Assembly (NCBI RefSeq): GCF_004341035.1
Contig: NZ_SLXK01000002.1
Span: 1 to 44,390 of the forward strand
Length of the DNA: 44,390 nucleotides
Reading direction: 5' to 3'
Source of the DNA: Scopulibacillus darangshiensis
GTDB lineage: Bacteria > Bacillota > Bacilli > Bacillales > Sporolactobacillaceae
Every line of letters begins with the position of its first letter. The first letter of the stretch is position 1. Below, piece after piece: positions 16,064 to 24,616 of this stretch. Below the pieces are notes generated by a model. That model had not been told where the DNA came from and made no database searches. It saw nothing but the letters and a program-made list of their open reading frames with translations. A program made the translations under genes and the position numbers.

Positions 16064-18036
16064 TATCTAGACTCCTCCTCAGTTATGGATAAATTTTCGT
16101 TTTCTAAGATGTTGGTTTCTTCGTCTAATCCGAAGGCAACATGTGATTCGATCCACTTCCTTCTCGGTTCAACCTTATCTCCCATCAATGTAGCCACTCT
16201 TCTTTCCGCGCGTGCTACATCATCAATTTTCACACGGATCAATGTTCTCGTTTCGGGATTCATCGTCGTTTCCCAGAGCTGGTCGGCATTCATTTCACCC
16301 AAGCCTTTATATCGTTGTATGGTGTAGCCCCTGCCAATTTTTTTAATCGCCTGTTTGAGCCCCTTGTCATCCCATGCATATTCAATAATTTCTTTCTTTC
16401 CTGATCCTTTGCTGACTTTAAAGAGCGGCGGAAGAGCGATAAAGACTTTTCCCGCTTCAATAAGCGGCTTCATATAACGATAAAAAAAGGTTAAAAGCAA
16501 AACCTGTATATGTGCCCCATCTGTGTCAGCGTCCGTCATAATAACGACTTTTTCATAGTTCGTATCATCAAGATTAAAGTCGGCCCCTACCCCTGCACCA
16601 ATGGCATGGATGATGGTGTTGATTTCTTCATTTTTAAAGATGTCGGCAAGCTTCGCTTTTTCCGTATTAATGACCTTGCCTCTCAAAGGAAGAACAGCCT
16701 GGAATTTTCGGTCACGCCCTTGCTTTGCTGAGCCGCCGGCGGAATCCCCTTCGACTAAATAGAGCTCATTGCGGTCGGCATTTTTCGATGCTGCCGGCGT
16801 CAATTTTCCGCTAAGAATTGCGTCTTTTCGCTTGCCCTTTTTTCCATTTCTGGCATCTTCCCGCGCTTTCCGGGCCGCTTCTCTGGCTTGTGCAGCTTTC
16901 ACGGCTTTCTTTATCAGCATTTCACTGATTTTTGGGTTTTCTTCAAGGAAATAAGCAAGCTGTTCTGATACGACGGCGTCAACGGCTGAGCGTGCTTCGC
17001 TTGTTCCGAGCTTCCCTTTTGTCTGCCCTTCGAACTGTAGCTTTTGCTCCGGCACTCTTACGGAAACGATTCCGGTAAAGCCTTCGCGAATATCACTGCC
17101 GTCCAGATTTTTGTCACGTTCCTTTAAAAGCCCGTTTTTGCGGGCATAGTCGTTAAAAGCCCTTGTTACAGCGGTCTTAAAGCCTGACTCATGAGTTCCG
17201 CCATCCTTTGTTCGGACATTGTTAACAAAGGAGAGAATGTTCTCGGAATAGCCGTCGTTGAATTGAAAAGCCACTTCAATCTCAATGTCATTTGCTGTAC
17301 CCTCAAAAGAAACGACAGTATGGAGCGTATCCTTTTCTTCGTTAAGATAGTCAATAAATGCTTTGACACCGGAATCGTATTGATAAGCTTCCTCTTCCCC
17401 TGTTCTTTGGTCAATAAGAACAATTTTCATGCCCTTGAGCAAAAAGGCAGCTTCCCGCAATCTTTCGCTTAAGGTATCAAAATTGTAGTGTGTCACACTG
17501 AAAATCTCGGGATCCGGCTTAAAATGAACAATTGTGCCGCTTTCCCTTGTTTTTCCCTGCTTTTCAAGGGTGGTAACAGGTTTTCCGCCATGTTCGAATC
17601 GCTGCTTATAGACCACTCCATCCCGTCTAATCGTCACCTCAAGCCATTCAGATAAGGCGTTCACAACTGATGAGCCTACACCGTGAAGCCCGCCGCTTGT
17701 CTTGTAGCCCCCGCTTTGGCCGAATTTACCGCCAGCATGAAGAACAGTAAAAATAACTTCTGGTGTCGGTTTTCCGGTTCGATGCATGCCAGTTGGCATT
17801 CCCCGGCCGCAGTCTCGAACACTGACACTATCATCTTTATGAAGGGTCACGGTGATTTCCTCACCGAACCCTGCCAAAGCCTCATCAACAGCATTATCGA
17901 CAATTTCAAATACCAAATGATGCAAGCCTTTAGCGTCTGTTGATCCAATATACATACCAGGGCGCTTTCTGACCGCTTCGAGCCCTTCTAATACTTGTAT
18001 TGTGTCATCATTATAAGCAATGGTTTGTTCTGCCAA
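16063..18036 (-). CDS. parE: DNA topoisomerase IV subunit B
   Basis: A 657-residue ATPase subunit of topoisomerase IV. The GHKL ATP-binding motifs are FEIVDNAVDEALAG (41-55) and RDCGRGMPTGMH. The TOPRIM motif LVEGDSAGGSA is near residue 430 and the metal-binding DADTDGAH near 510. The start is TTG (18034-18036) behind GAGGGGG. The following parC start overlaps the stop codon. A CoA-binding protein gene (yneT-like) lies upstream, as in Bacillus subtilis. Confidence 0.95.
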   Translation of the reverse strand: MAEQTIAYNDDTIQVLEGLEAVRKRPGMYIGSTDAKGLHHLVFEIVDNAVDEALAGFGEEITVTLHKDDSVSVRDCGRGMPTGMHRTGKPTPEVIFTVLHAGGKFGQSGGYKTSGGLHGVGSSVVNALSEWLEVTIRRDGVVYKQRFEHGGKPVTTLEKQGKTRESGTIVHFKPDPEIFSVTHYNFDTLSERLREAAFLLKGMKIVLIDQRTGEEEAYQYDSGVKAFIDYLNEEKDTLHTVVSFEGTANDIEIEVAFQFNDGYSENILSFVNNVRTKDGGTHESGFKTAVTRAFNDYARKNGLLKERDKNLDGSDIREGFTGIVSVRVPEQKLQFEGQTKGKLGTSEARSAVDAVVSEQLAYFLEENPKISEMLIKKAVKAAQAREAARKAREDARNGKKGKRKDAILSGKLTPAASKNADRNELYLVEGDSAGGSAKQGRDRKFQAVLPLRGKVINTEKAKLADIFKNEEINTIIHAIGAGVGADFNLDDTNYEKVVIMTDADTDGAHIQVLLLTFFYRYMKPLIEAGKVFIALPPLFKVSKGSGKKEIIEYAWDDKGLKQAIKKIGRGYTIQRYKGLGEMNADQLWETTMNPETRTLIRVKIDDVARAERRVATLMGDKVEPRRKWIESHVAFGLDEETNILENENLSITEEESR

Positions 18037-18264
18037 AATAATACCCCCTCTTAAAACCGGTCAACATCAACATCAACATCTATCTATAAGCATATCAGAA
18101 CAAGTGTTTCATAAAAAGGAAAAATGGATTTCACACCCGAAAGGCATATCCATTATGTATTAAACCAGTTACTTAAAAAAAGAACAAGTTTTATAATAAA
18201 TATACGGAAGCTTATACGAAAAAATTATAGACGAGTCATCGGCGGATTATACGCCGCATTATAA

Positions 18265-18290
18265 GAGGCCGCTCCCTTAAAGCGGCCTTG
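18265..18290 (-). terminator. Hairpin between yneT-like gene and parE
   Basis: AGGCCGCT pairs with AGCGGCCT around CCCTTAA. It lies just past the stop of the CoA-binding gene, but the U tract is weak. A smaller palindrome is adjacent (18240-18262). The rest of 18037-18294 shows no gene; it must contain the parE promoter, which I could not place with confidence. Confidence 0.5.
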
Positions 18291-18294
18291 AAGT

Positions 18295-18711
18295 TTATTC
18301 CCTAATGCTTGCATGTTCAACCTTAATGCACCGATCCATGATAACTGTAATGTTACGCTCTTTCAAATAGTCATAGGCTGCTTCGTTAGCAAGACCTAAT
18401 TGCGCCCAAAAAACGTCCGCACTGATTTCTGCGGTCTCTTTAGCTACCTCAGGCAAATATTCACTTCTGCGAAAGACATTGACAATGTCCACATGCCCAT
18501 CTATATCCTTTAAAGAAGGGAATGCTTTTAGTCCGAAGACTTTCTCAACCGTTGGATTAACCGGTACGATTGTATAGCCTGCATCAAGCATATGTTTTGC
18601 GACTTGATAGGACGTTCTCATCGGATTGTCAGATAATCCAACAACTGCAATCCTTTTGCTTCGCTTTAAAATATCTTGAATTTCCTCTGGATTTGGATTA
18701 ACAATAGCCAT
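18295..18711 (-). CDS. CoA-binding protein (YneT-like)
   Basis: A 138-residue single Rossmann-like CoA-binding domain (RIAVVGLSDNPMRTSYQVAKHMLDAG, then VPVNP, and a late VMDRCIKVEH). Homologues resemble the CoA-binding domain of succinyl-CoA synthetase alpha but lack the catalytic part. The role is unknown, though the protein may sense or carry acyl-CoA. GAGGTG precedes the ATG. In Bacillus subtilis the equivalent gene yneT also precedes parE-parC. Confidence 0.88.
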   Translation of the reverse strand: MAIVNPNPEEIQDILKRSKRIAVVGLSDNPMRTSYQVAKHMLDAGYTIVPVNPTVEKVFGLKAFPSLKDIDGHVDIVNVFRRSEYLPEVAKETAEISADVFWAQLGLANEAAYDYLKERNITVIMDRCIKVEHASIRE

Positions 18712-18734
18712 CTTATCACCTCATTTGTTATAAC

Positions 18735-20261
18735 TTATTTTACCCTCGACAGGTGATAGACATCACGGTATTTCTCATTAAGATAGTTAATCAGATACTT
18801 GGCATTCAATTCTTCACCCGTTACGTCCAACAAAATATCCATCGGTTTCTTTAGTTTACCATATTGATGAATTTTATCGGTCAGCCATTCGCGGATAGGA
18901 CGGATCCTTCCTGAACGAAGGTTATCATCGAAATCAGGCAAATCCTTTAATAAGGTATGTTTGAATTGGGCGGCATAAAGATACCCCAAAGCGTAAGATG
19001 GGAAGTAACCAAAATCACCGCCTGACCAATGAATGTCCTGAAGCACACCTTCCCGGTCATGATCGGGTTTAATGCCAAGGTACTGCTCCATTTTTTCGTT
19101 CCAAACCCCTGGTAAATCCTTAACCTTTATATCTCCGTTAAACAGGGCTTTTTCAATTTCATAACGGACAATAATGTGAAGTGGATAAGTCATCTCGTCA
19201 GCTTCAATCCGAATAAGCGACGGCCCGGCAACGTTAATGGCTCTGTAATAACCTTCCACAGAAACATGTTCGAATTGTCCGCCTGCATGTTCTTTAAGAA
19301 CATCGTAATATTGTTCCCAAAACGCTTTATTTCGTCCAACGAAATTTTCAAAGAACAATGACTGGGATTCATGGACTCCCATGGAAGTTCCACTGCATAA
19401 TGGTGTGCCGATGAGATCCTTTGAAATATTTTGTTCATATAGGGCATGGCCGCCTTCATGGATTGTCCCGAAAACCGCTGTTCTAAAATCGAATTCATCA
19501 TAATGCGTCGTCACTCTGACATCACCGGGGTTCAGAGAAATTTGGAAAGGATGTGCGGTTTCATCCAGCCTTCCCGCTGAAAAGTCGTAGCCCATTTCTT
19601 TTAAAATATGTATACTGAACGCTCTTTGCTGTCCTTTTGGAAAAGGTTTATAAAGAAAATTCGTTTCCGGTTGATCGGCGGCTTCAGCCACTTCCTGTAC
19701 CAATGGAATGATGCCATCCCGGAGCTGACCAAAGACACGGTCGATCACATCGACTGTCATCCCAGGTTCATATAAATCGAGCAGTGTATTATATTTGTTA
19801 CCGTCATGGCCCCAATAATCAACAAACAGGTGCTTAAAATCAACAATTTTGTCAAGATAAGGCTCAAGCATTTTGAAATCAGATTTTGCCTTGGCATCCT
19901 CCCAAACAGTCTCCGCTTTTGATTGAAGGATCACGTATTCTTTGTACTCTTCAGCTGGAATTTTAACATTCCGTTCATATTCTCTTTTGGATTCTTCAAC
20001 AGATTTGATCGTTTTCTCACTAAGGTCTGATTGAATGCCAGGGTCGGATAAGGTATCGATAAAATGCTTCATATCCTCAGATGTTGAAAGGTTAAAAATT
20101 TCTCCGGAGAGCGTCCCGATTACTTCCGCGCGCTGGCCGGCGCCTTTCTTTGGAGAGCCTGTTCGCATGTCCCATGCAGCTAAAGCAGTCGCTTCATTAA
20201 AGTCCATAATCTTTTTGACATATTTAAAATAAGCGTTTTCCGTTTCTCTAATTGTTGCCAT
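18735..20261 (-). CDS. Metallocarboxypeptidase, M32 (Taq) family
   Basis: A 508-residue zinc carboxypeptidase of family M32, equivalent to Bacillus subtilis YpwA. The zinc motif HEGGH is at 268-272 and the third ligand is in VHESQ (Glu298). The M32 signatures DETAHPF, SLNPGDVRVTT and PSLIRIEADEMTYPLHIIVRYEIE are present. It removes C-terminal residues from peptides in the cytoplasm, with broad preference and no action past proline. The length is typical. A weak AAAGG ribosome site lies 14 bases upstream of the ATG. It lies 23 bp ahead of the CoA-binding gene on the same strand. Confidence 0.93.
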   Translation of the reverse strand: MATIRETENAYFKYVKKIMDFNEATALAAWDMRTGSPKKGAGQRAEVIGTLSGEIFNLSTSEDMKHFIDTLSDPGIQSDLSEKTIKSVEESKREYERNVKIPAEEYKEYVILQSKAETVWEDAKAKSDFKMLEPYLDKIVDFKHLFVDYWGHDGNKYNTLLDLYEPGMTVDVIDRVFGQLRDGIIPLVQEVAEAADQPETNFLYKPFPKGQQRAFSIHILKEMGYDFSAGRLDETAHPFQISLNPGDVRVTTHYDEFDFRTAVFGTIHEGGHALYEQNISKDLIGTPLCSGTSMGVHESQSLFFENFVGRNKAFWEQYYDVLKEHAGGQFEHVSVEGYYRAINVAGPSLIRIEADEMTYPLHIIVRYEIEKALFNGDIKVKDLPGVWNEKMEQYLGIKPDHDREGVLQDIHWSGGDFGYFPSYALGYLYAAQFKHTLLKDLPDFDDNLRSGRIRPIREWLTDKIHQYGKLKKPMDILLDVTGEELNAKYLINYLNEKYRDVYHLSRVK

Positions 20262-20336
20262 AGTGAACCCACAACCTTTATCTATTTTGATATCACTATG
20301 TTAATTCGTGCTGTCCCTGCTTAATTCCTTCAATAT

Positions 20337-21476
20337 TTACTCTTTTGGCGGTCGCTTTCCAAAATATTGATAGTAGTCTGTTCGAATTCTGCCGTTGTAC
20401 AGCTTCCGTTTTTTTGATGCCTTTTTTCCGAACGATTTTTCAAAGCCTTCAAAAGAGGATATAAAATAAAACGACCATGTTTCATACTTTTTGTATAATT
20501 CGCCTAGATTTCGGCTGACATCCTCGATTGCATCATGATCACCCATTCTTTCACCATAAGGAGGGTTGCCTACCATACAGCCGTAATCAAACTTTGTCGT
20601 AAAGTCTCGCGCTTGCATTTGTTTAAAGGTAATCAATTCCCCAAGGCCCGCCTCAAGAGCATTATTTGCTGACAGCTCAACCATTTTATGATCAATATCA
20701 CTTCCAAGGATATTCAAAGGCTGATCATAATTTGCAAGATCTTCAACCTCCTCGCGGGCTTTATTCCAATCCTGGTTTGGGATGAACGACCATTGTTCCG
20801 AAGTGAAATCGCGGTTAAACCCCGGTGCGATATTTTGACCGATCATAGCTGCTTCAATTGGCAATGTTCCCGATCCGCAAAAAGGATCGGCAAAGGGCCG
20901 GTCAGGTGACCAGTTTGTTAAATAAATCAACGCCGCGGCAAGGGTTTCTTTCAAAGGCGCTTGACCGTGATAATAACGGTAGCCGCGCTTGTGCAGCCCC
21001 TGACCGCTTGTATCAAGCGTTAACGTGGCAATGTCCTTTAAGATGGAGACCTCAATTTTATAAAGCGGACCGTTCTCATCAAACCAATCTTGATGGTAAT
21101 GCTGCTTAAGACTTTCCACCACGGCTTTTTTCACAATCGCCTGACAGTCAGGTACACTGTATAATTGCGATTTAACAGATTTCCCTGTGACTGGAAATTC
21201 GGCATCTGCGGGGAGATAATCCGTCCAAGGCAATGCCTTGGTTTGTTCAAACAGTTCTTCAAATGATGTGACTTTAAATTCCCCTATTTTTAATTTGATG
21301 CGGTCAGCTGTTCGGAGCCAGAGGTTTGTTCTTGCAATATCAATTGGATTTCCTGGAAAACTGATCCTTCCGTTTTCAACAGTAAGATCGTTATAGCCCA
21401 ATTTCCTTAACTCATCAGCACAGATCGCTTCAAGACCCATCGCTGTTGTGGCGATGAGTGATAACGGTTTGGTCAT
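20337..21476 (-). CDS. ypsC: THUMP-domain rRNA (guanine-N2) methyltransferase, RlmL N-half/YpsC type
   Basis: A 379-residue SAM-dependent RNA methyltransferase. An N-terminal THUMP RNA-binding region (about 45-160) precedes a Rossmann methyltransferase with FADPFCGSGTLPIEAAMI as the SAM-binding motif and GNPPYGERMG as the catalytic NPPY motif. Gram-negative RlmL has this module fused to a second one; here it stands alone, as in Bacillus YpsC. GGAGG precedes ATG. Its position directly after rnpB and gpsB reproduces the Bacillus order ypsC-rnpB-gpsB-ypsA. Confidence 0.9.
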   Translation of the reverse strand: MTKPLSLIATTAMGLEAICADELRKLGYNDLTVENGRISFPGNPIDIARTNLWLRTADRIKLKIGEFKVTSFEELFEQTKALPWTDYLPADAEFPVTGKSVKSQLYSVPDCQAIVKKAVVESLKQHYHQDWFDENGPLYKIEVSILKDIATLTLDTSGQGLHKRGYRYYHGQAPLKETLAAALIYLTNWSPDRPFADPFCGSGTLPIEAAMIGQNIAPGFNRDFTSEQWSFIPNQDWNKAREEVEDLANYDQPLNILGSDIDHKMVELSANNALEAGLGELITFKQMQARDFTTKFDYGCMVGNPPYGERMGDHDAIEDVSRNLGELYKKYETWSFYFISSFEGFEKSFGKKASKKRKLYNGRIRTDYYQYFGKRPPKE

Positions 21477-21548
21477 GTATCGTTCCTCCGTTTAATTATG
21501 TATGTCATATGTATTGTTTTCACTTATACATTACTATATGTGAGAAAT

Positions 21549-21571
21549 AAAAAAAGCCCTGGATTGGGCTC
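21549..21571 (-). terminator. Intrinsic terminator of RNase P RNA
   Basis: On the minus strand, GAGCCC-AATCC-AGGGCT is followed by seven T. It lies just after the 3' end of the RNase P RNA. Confidence 0.85.
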
Positions 21572-21584
21572 GTCATTTCTAAGC

Positions 21585-22006
21585 AGTGCATTATTCTTGT
21601 TTTGTAAGCCATGTTCTGTTCCATTGTACTAAAGCGGACGAGACGTCCTCGTACAGCGGCGGTAATCATCTATCTACAGGGCTGATTAGCCTGTCCCTCC
21701 GTCCGTTCATTTCCTTCAGGAGAGTTCCTCTACCAAATTTGAGTTTCTCGCTCGCGGGGTTTACCTCGTTCCACTTCCGTCCGTTTCCGGCAGAACTCCG
21801 TCACTGTGGCACTTTCAAAGATACTCGGCCATATCAATAGACTTAGGCGTTTCTCTTGCCGTTAGTCCAGCAATAGCCGGACTACCCTAGCTTATCTTTT
21901 CACTAGGCACGAACACTACGACCATCTCAGATCGTGCGAGCATGGACTTTCCTCTATAGCCGCGAAAGGCAGCTACAGCGATTACCCAAACGTTGAATAA
22001 TGCATC
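21585..22006 (-). ncRNA. rnpB: RNase P RNA, Bacillus (type B) class
   Basis: The catalytic RNA that matures the 5' end of tRNAs. On the minus strand, diagnostic blocks occur in order: GTAATCGCTG near the 5' end, GAGGAAAGTCCATGCTCGCAC, GTGTTCGTGCCTAG, GGAGTATCTTTGAAAGTGCCACAGTGACG-like core (P7-P11) and GTGGAACGAGGTAAACCCC. The ends pair as helix P1 (TGCATTATTC near 22004 with GAATAATGCA near 21587), which sets the limits to within a few bases. Length near 420 nt and the P10.1/P15.1-type insertions fit type B. It lies between gpsB and ypsC as in Bacillus. Confidence 0.95.
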
Positions 22007-22016
22007 ACAAAGTACA

Positions 22017-22044
22017 ATTATACACTTTTCAAAACAAATGTCAA
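22017..22044 (-). promoter_or_regulatory. Promoter of rnpB (sigma-A type)
   Basis: A consensus -35 TTGACA (22039-22044) and a consensus -10 TATAAT (22017-22022) are 16 bp apart. They place the start near 22008, just before helix P1 of RNase P RNA. Confidence 0.85.
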
Positions 22045-22059
22045 GCCAAAGAATGTCTT

Positions 22060-22365
22060 CTAATCGCTTAAACGGCTGCCAAATACATGCTTTTCGAGAT
22101 TAGACAGTCGTTTTAAAATATCATAATTCGTTTGTCCCTGTGTGGCCAAAGGACGGCGCTGTTCAGGCTTGGGGCTTGACATATCTTGTTTTAGGCGCTG
22201 ATTTTCCTGTTGAAGCCGCGAGATTTCTTTATTAAAGGCTTGATAATCTTTAATGATGTCGTCCAAAAACTTATCGACCTCTTCCGGCTGGTAGCCGCGA
22301 AGTCCTGTTTTAAATTCTTTGTCCAAGATATCTTGACTGGTAAACTGGCTAATCTTATTTTCCAT
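22060..22365 (-). CDS. gpsB: Cell division/peptidoglycan coordinator GpsB
   Basis: A 101-residue DivIVA-like coiled-coil protein that docks penicillin-binding proteins and division factors at the septum and poles. The N-terminal membrane-binding part ([29 protein letters not shown]) has the lipid-binding and PBP-binding groove residues. A coiled coil spans about 35-60, and the C-terminal trimerising helix reads [17 protein letters not shown]. Start ATG at 22365 follows GAGGTG. The gene order with rnpB and ypsA is conserved in Bacillales. Confidence 0.95.
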   Translation of the reverse strand: MENKISQFTSQDILDKEFKTGLRGYQPEEVDKFLDDIIKDYQAFNKEISRLQQENQRLKQDMSSPKPEQRRPLATQGQTNYDILKRLSNLEKHVFGSRLSD

Positions 22366-22430
22366 GAACATCACCTCTAGTTACGCGTCACTATGCCTTT
22401 TATTTTTTCAAATTTAAGAAGGATTGTCAA

Positions 22431-23009
22431 TTAAGGGTGCGCCCAATAATCCGGATCCTGTTCCATTACTTCTTGGGCAGCAAGGTCAATATCGAATCGG
22501 TTAATTGTTATGATAGTGAAATCACTGTGTTCCGCTTTCCTTCTGGCTGGTCCCAAAAAGTATTCAGGTGAACCAGGGCTTTCTTCATCATAAATAACAA
22601 GCAGGCCGTCCGCCTTGCGAACGATAAAATCATTTTTTTGACGTAATTGTGCAGGATGTTCGTAAGGCCTTTTGGTAATGGCTTCAACAAAGTCCGCTTT
22701 AGCGAGAACATCATAATAGCTTTGTTTAACAGGTTCAGGCCACCTTGCTTCCTGTTCCAAAAAGGGCATTAGAACTCCTAGTTTTGCCGGGTAGTCTTCA
22801 TTTTTCAGCTGTAATAAAACCTCTGCAGCCCATAATTCGACACCCGGCTGGCCGCTGACAAGAAACCATTCAACACCTTCTTGGATAAGTTGTATGATTC
22901 GTGATCGCAAAGTATGCTTAATAATTTCAATACCTGGGTGTTTAACTGAAAAGATACCAAGCTCATTTGGCTTATAGCCTGTTACAGCAAATACCCGGGT
23001 CTGATTCAT
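22431..23009 (-). CDS. ypsA: SLOG-superfamily protein YpsA
   Basis: A 192-residue protein of the DUF1273/YpsA family in the SLOG (nucleotide-derivative-binding Rossmann) superfamily. The N-terminal FAVTGYKPNELGIF and the VSGQPGVELWAAEVLL segment form the family's conserved glycine and glutamate motifs. In Bacillus subtilis and Staphylococcus YpsA influences cell division, consistent with its conserved position beside gpsB. The start at 23009 is chosen because AAGGGTG lies upstream; a longer frame to 23039 lacks a ribosome site. Confidence 0.9.
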   Translation of the reverse strand: MNQTRVFAVTGYKPNELGIFSVKHPGIEIIKHTLRSRIIQLIQEGVEWFLVSGQPGVELWAAEVLLQLKNEDYPAKLGVLMPFLEQEARWPEPVKQSYYDVLAKADFVEAITKRPYEHPAQLRQKNDFIVRKADGLLVIYDEESPGSPEYFLGPARRKAEHSDFTIITINRFDIDLAAQEVMEQDPDYWAHP

Positions 23010-23067
23010 GAGACCACACCCTTTATATTCTTCGAACAAGATTTTAATTTATGATGTCAAAATTTTG

Positions 23068-23139
23068 TCAAACTGAATTCATTACGACAAAGACCGCACC
23101 AATCATTACAAAAAAAAGGAACATTAATACTTTGGTCAT
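23068..23139 (-). CDS. Small hydrophobic peptide of 23 residues
   Basis: A short frame begins at ATG 23137-23139, six bases after GAGGTG, and ends at TGA 23068-23070. The peptide starts MTKVLMFLFFVMIGAVF and is almost wholly a single membrane helix with a lysine near the N-terminus. I recognise no family. The good ribosome site and isolated position between ypsA and mrfB favour a real small membrane protein. The rest of 23140-23347 shows no gene. Confidence 0.5.
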   Translation of the reverse strand: MTKVLMFLFFVMIGAVFVVMNSV

Positions 23140-23347
23140 GCTTTACACCTCGCGAAAAATTACTTTGCACTTATAAGACGATTCAACACTATATTTGGTT
23201 TACACGATCTCTTATTATTTTACATGGCTGCGGTTGTCGATAAAAGTTATTTTTTATCAAAAATAGTAAAAAAATTGTGTGTGATTGCTGAAAAATAGTG
23301 ATTTTTGCGCTTGCCCGGGGAATAATCATGACCAACTTCCCGGTATA

Positions 23348-24616
23348 TCAAATCCTTTTCGCTTTTAACCGTTCATACCTATGAAGAATCTTTTCTTTTT
23401 CGGTTTCTTGCTTTTCTTTAAGAAGAACCTGCATTCTTCCAAGTTCCTGTAATGCCTCTTTAGTGTAATGAAGGGCATGTTCGATATCTTTAAATTGATG
23501 CTCGAGCAGCTTTGCGGCTTCTATATACAATGCGGGGTCTCTCATTTTCCCTTCGCGTATACATTCTTCGTACAAACTGAGCGCTTCTTTGTAGCGCCCT
23601 CTTTTTTTGTAAAGTGCGGCAAGGCTTTTCTTAGCTTGAGATCCAAGCAATGACTGAGACCCTAGCAGCTGTTCAAATGTTTCGATCGCTTTCTGATCAT
23701 TTCTAAGACTTTGGTGCCAACGGCCGATTTCAAACAGCTCACGCTCATCCGCATCAAAAGGCCGAAGAATTTTGCATGATAAATGAACGTAAAGAGTAAT
23801 CAATGTTTTGATATCATCTAAATTGTGCTTAAGCACACCCTCAACTAATGCTGCGTTTGGCTGCTTTAAAAATTGGAAATAGAGGAACGGTGCCATATGC
23901 CCTGGGATATCGCCATCCCGATTAATTCCTAGGATTTCCTTTTCGATCATTTGCAGCCGAGTCGACTCGAGCCGGCTTTTCCAAAGTCGTCTTGACGCGT
24001 GCAACAAGTCAAAATGACCAAAAGCAGGTAGCTTTGGCACCTGGTCTTTAACGAACTGGTGTCTGGTTTTAACTCTTGGCCAATCAAAGGCTTTCCCGTT
24101 AAAAGTAACTAAATTGCTAAGTGAATGACAATCGGTTAGAAAATGATGATAAAAAGCCGCCTCATGTCCAGGTCCAGGCAAAAAATATTGCTTTAATGTC
24201 ACACCTTCTCTCGTTACCTTGGCCCAGCCTATAAGGAAGATCATGTGTCCCGCGCCGGATTCAAGACCCGTTGTTTCAGTATCGAAAAATAAGAGCTCCT
24301 CCGCTCTTCTATTGTAAGCCGAAAGCGGATGCGGGGCCCTATCCTTCTGCCATTCGGCAACCACATCGAACAAACATGCGAAGCTATAGGGACCTAAGCG
24401 TTCAGATAATGAGAACTGCTCGGTTCTCACAAGGACAAATTGGCCATCAAAAGTTTTGATTTCGGCACCCAGGTTTTCAGCAGCGAACAGCAATTCTTTA
24501 TCATAAATATTTTGTTTGTCTGTATCCTTTTGGATCGCGGGTTTTTCTTGGGTTAGGCCATTTGTATCCCGTGAGAGATGCGTTTTGTATCTTTCGAGCT
24601 GTTTTTTTAACGACAC
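23348..24616 (-). CDS. mrfB: DEDD-type exonuclease MrfB with C-terminal TPR region
   Basis: A 422-residue protein equivalent to Bacillus subtilis YprB/MrfB, the nuclease partner of helicase MrfA in a UvrABC-independent pathway that repairs mitomycin C damage. The RNase H-like exonuclease domain starts with ELLFFDTETTGLESG (Asp112, Glu114) and includes LVTFNGKAFDWPRVKTR. The C-terminal third (about 310-405) has tetratricopeptide-like helices. The gene overlaps mrfA by 10 bp on the same strand, so the two are coupled. Confidence 0.92.
   Translation of the reverse strand: MSLKKQLERYKTHLSRDTNGLTQEKPAIQKDTDKQNIYDKELLFAAENLGAEIKTFDGQFVLVRTEQFSLSERLGPYSFACLFDVVAEWQKDRAPHPLSAYNRRAEELLFFDTETTGLESGAGHMIFLIGWAKVTREGVTLKQYFLPGPGHEAAFYHHFLTDCHSLSNLVTFNGKAFDWPRVKTRHQFVKDQVPKLPAFGHFDLLHASRRLWKSRLESTRLQMIEKEILGINRDGDIPGHMAPFLYFQFLKQPNAALVEGVLKHNLDDIKTLITLYVHLSCKILRPFDADERELFEIGRWHQSLRNDQKAIETFEQLLGSQSLLGSQAKKSLAALYKKRGRYKEALSLYEECIREGKMRDPALYIEAAKLLEHQFKDIEHALHYTKEALQELGRMQVLLKEKQETEKEKILHRYERLKAKRI

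Noticed and set aside
21586-21840. Plus-strand frame of 84 codons
   Set aside because: It is antisense to the RNase P RNA, whose structure explains the sequence.
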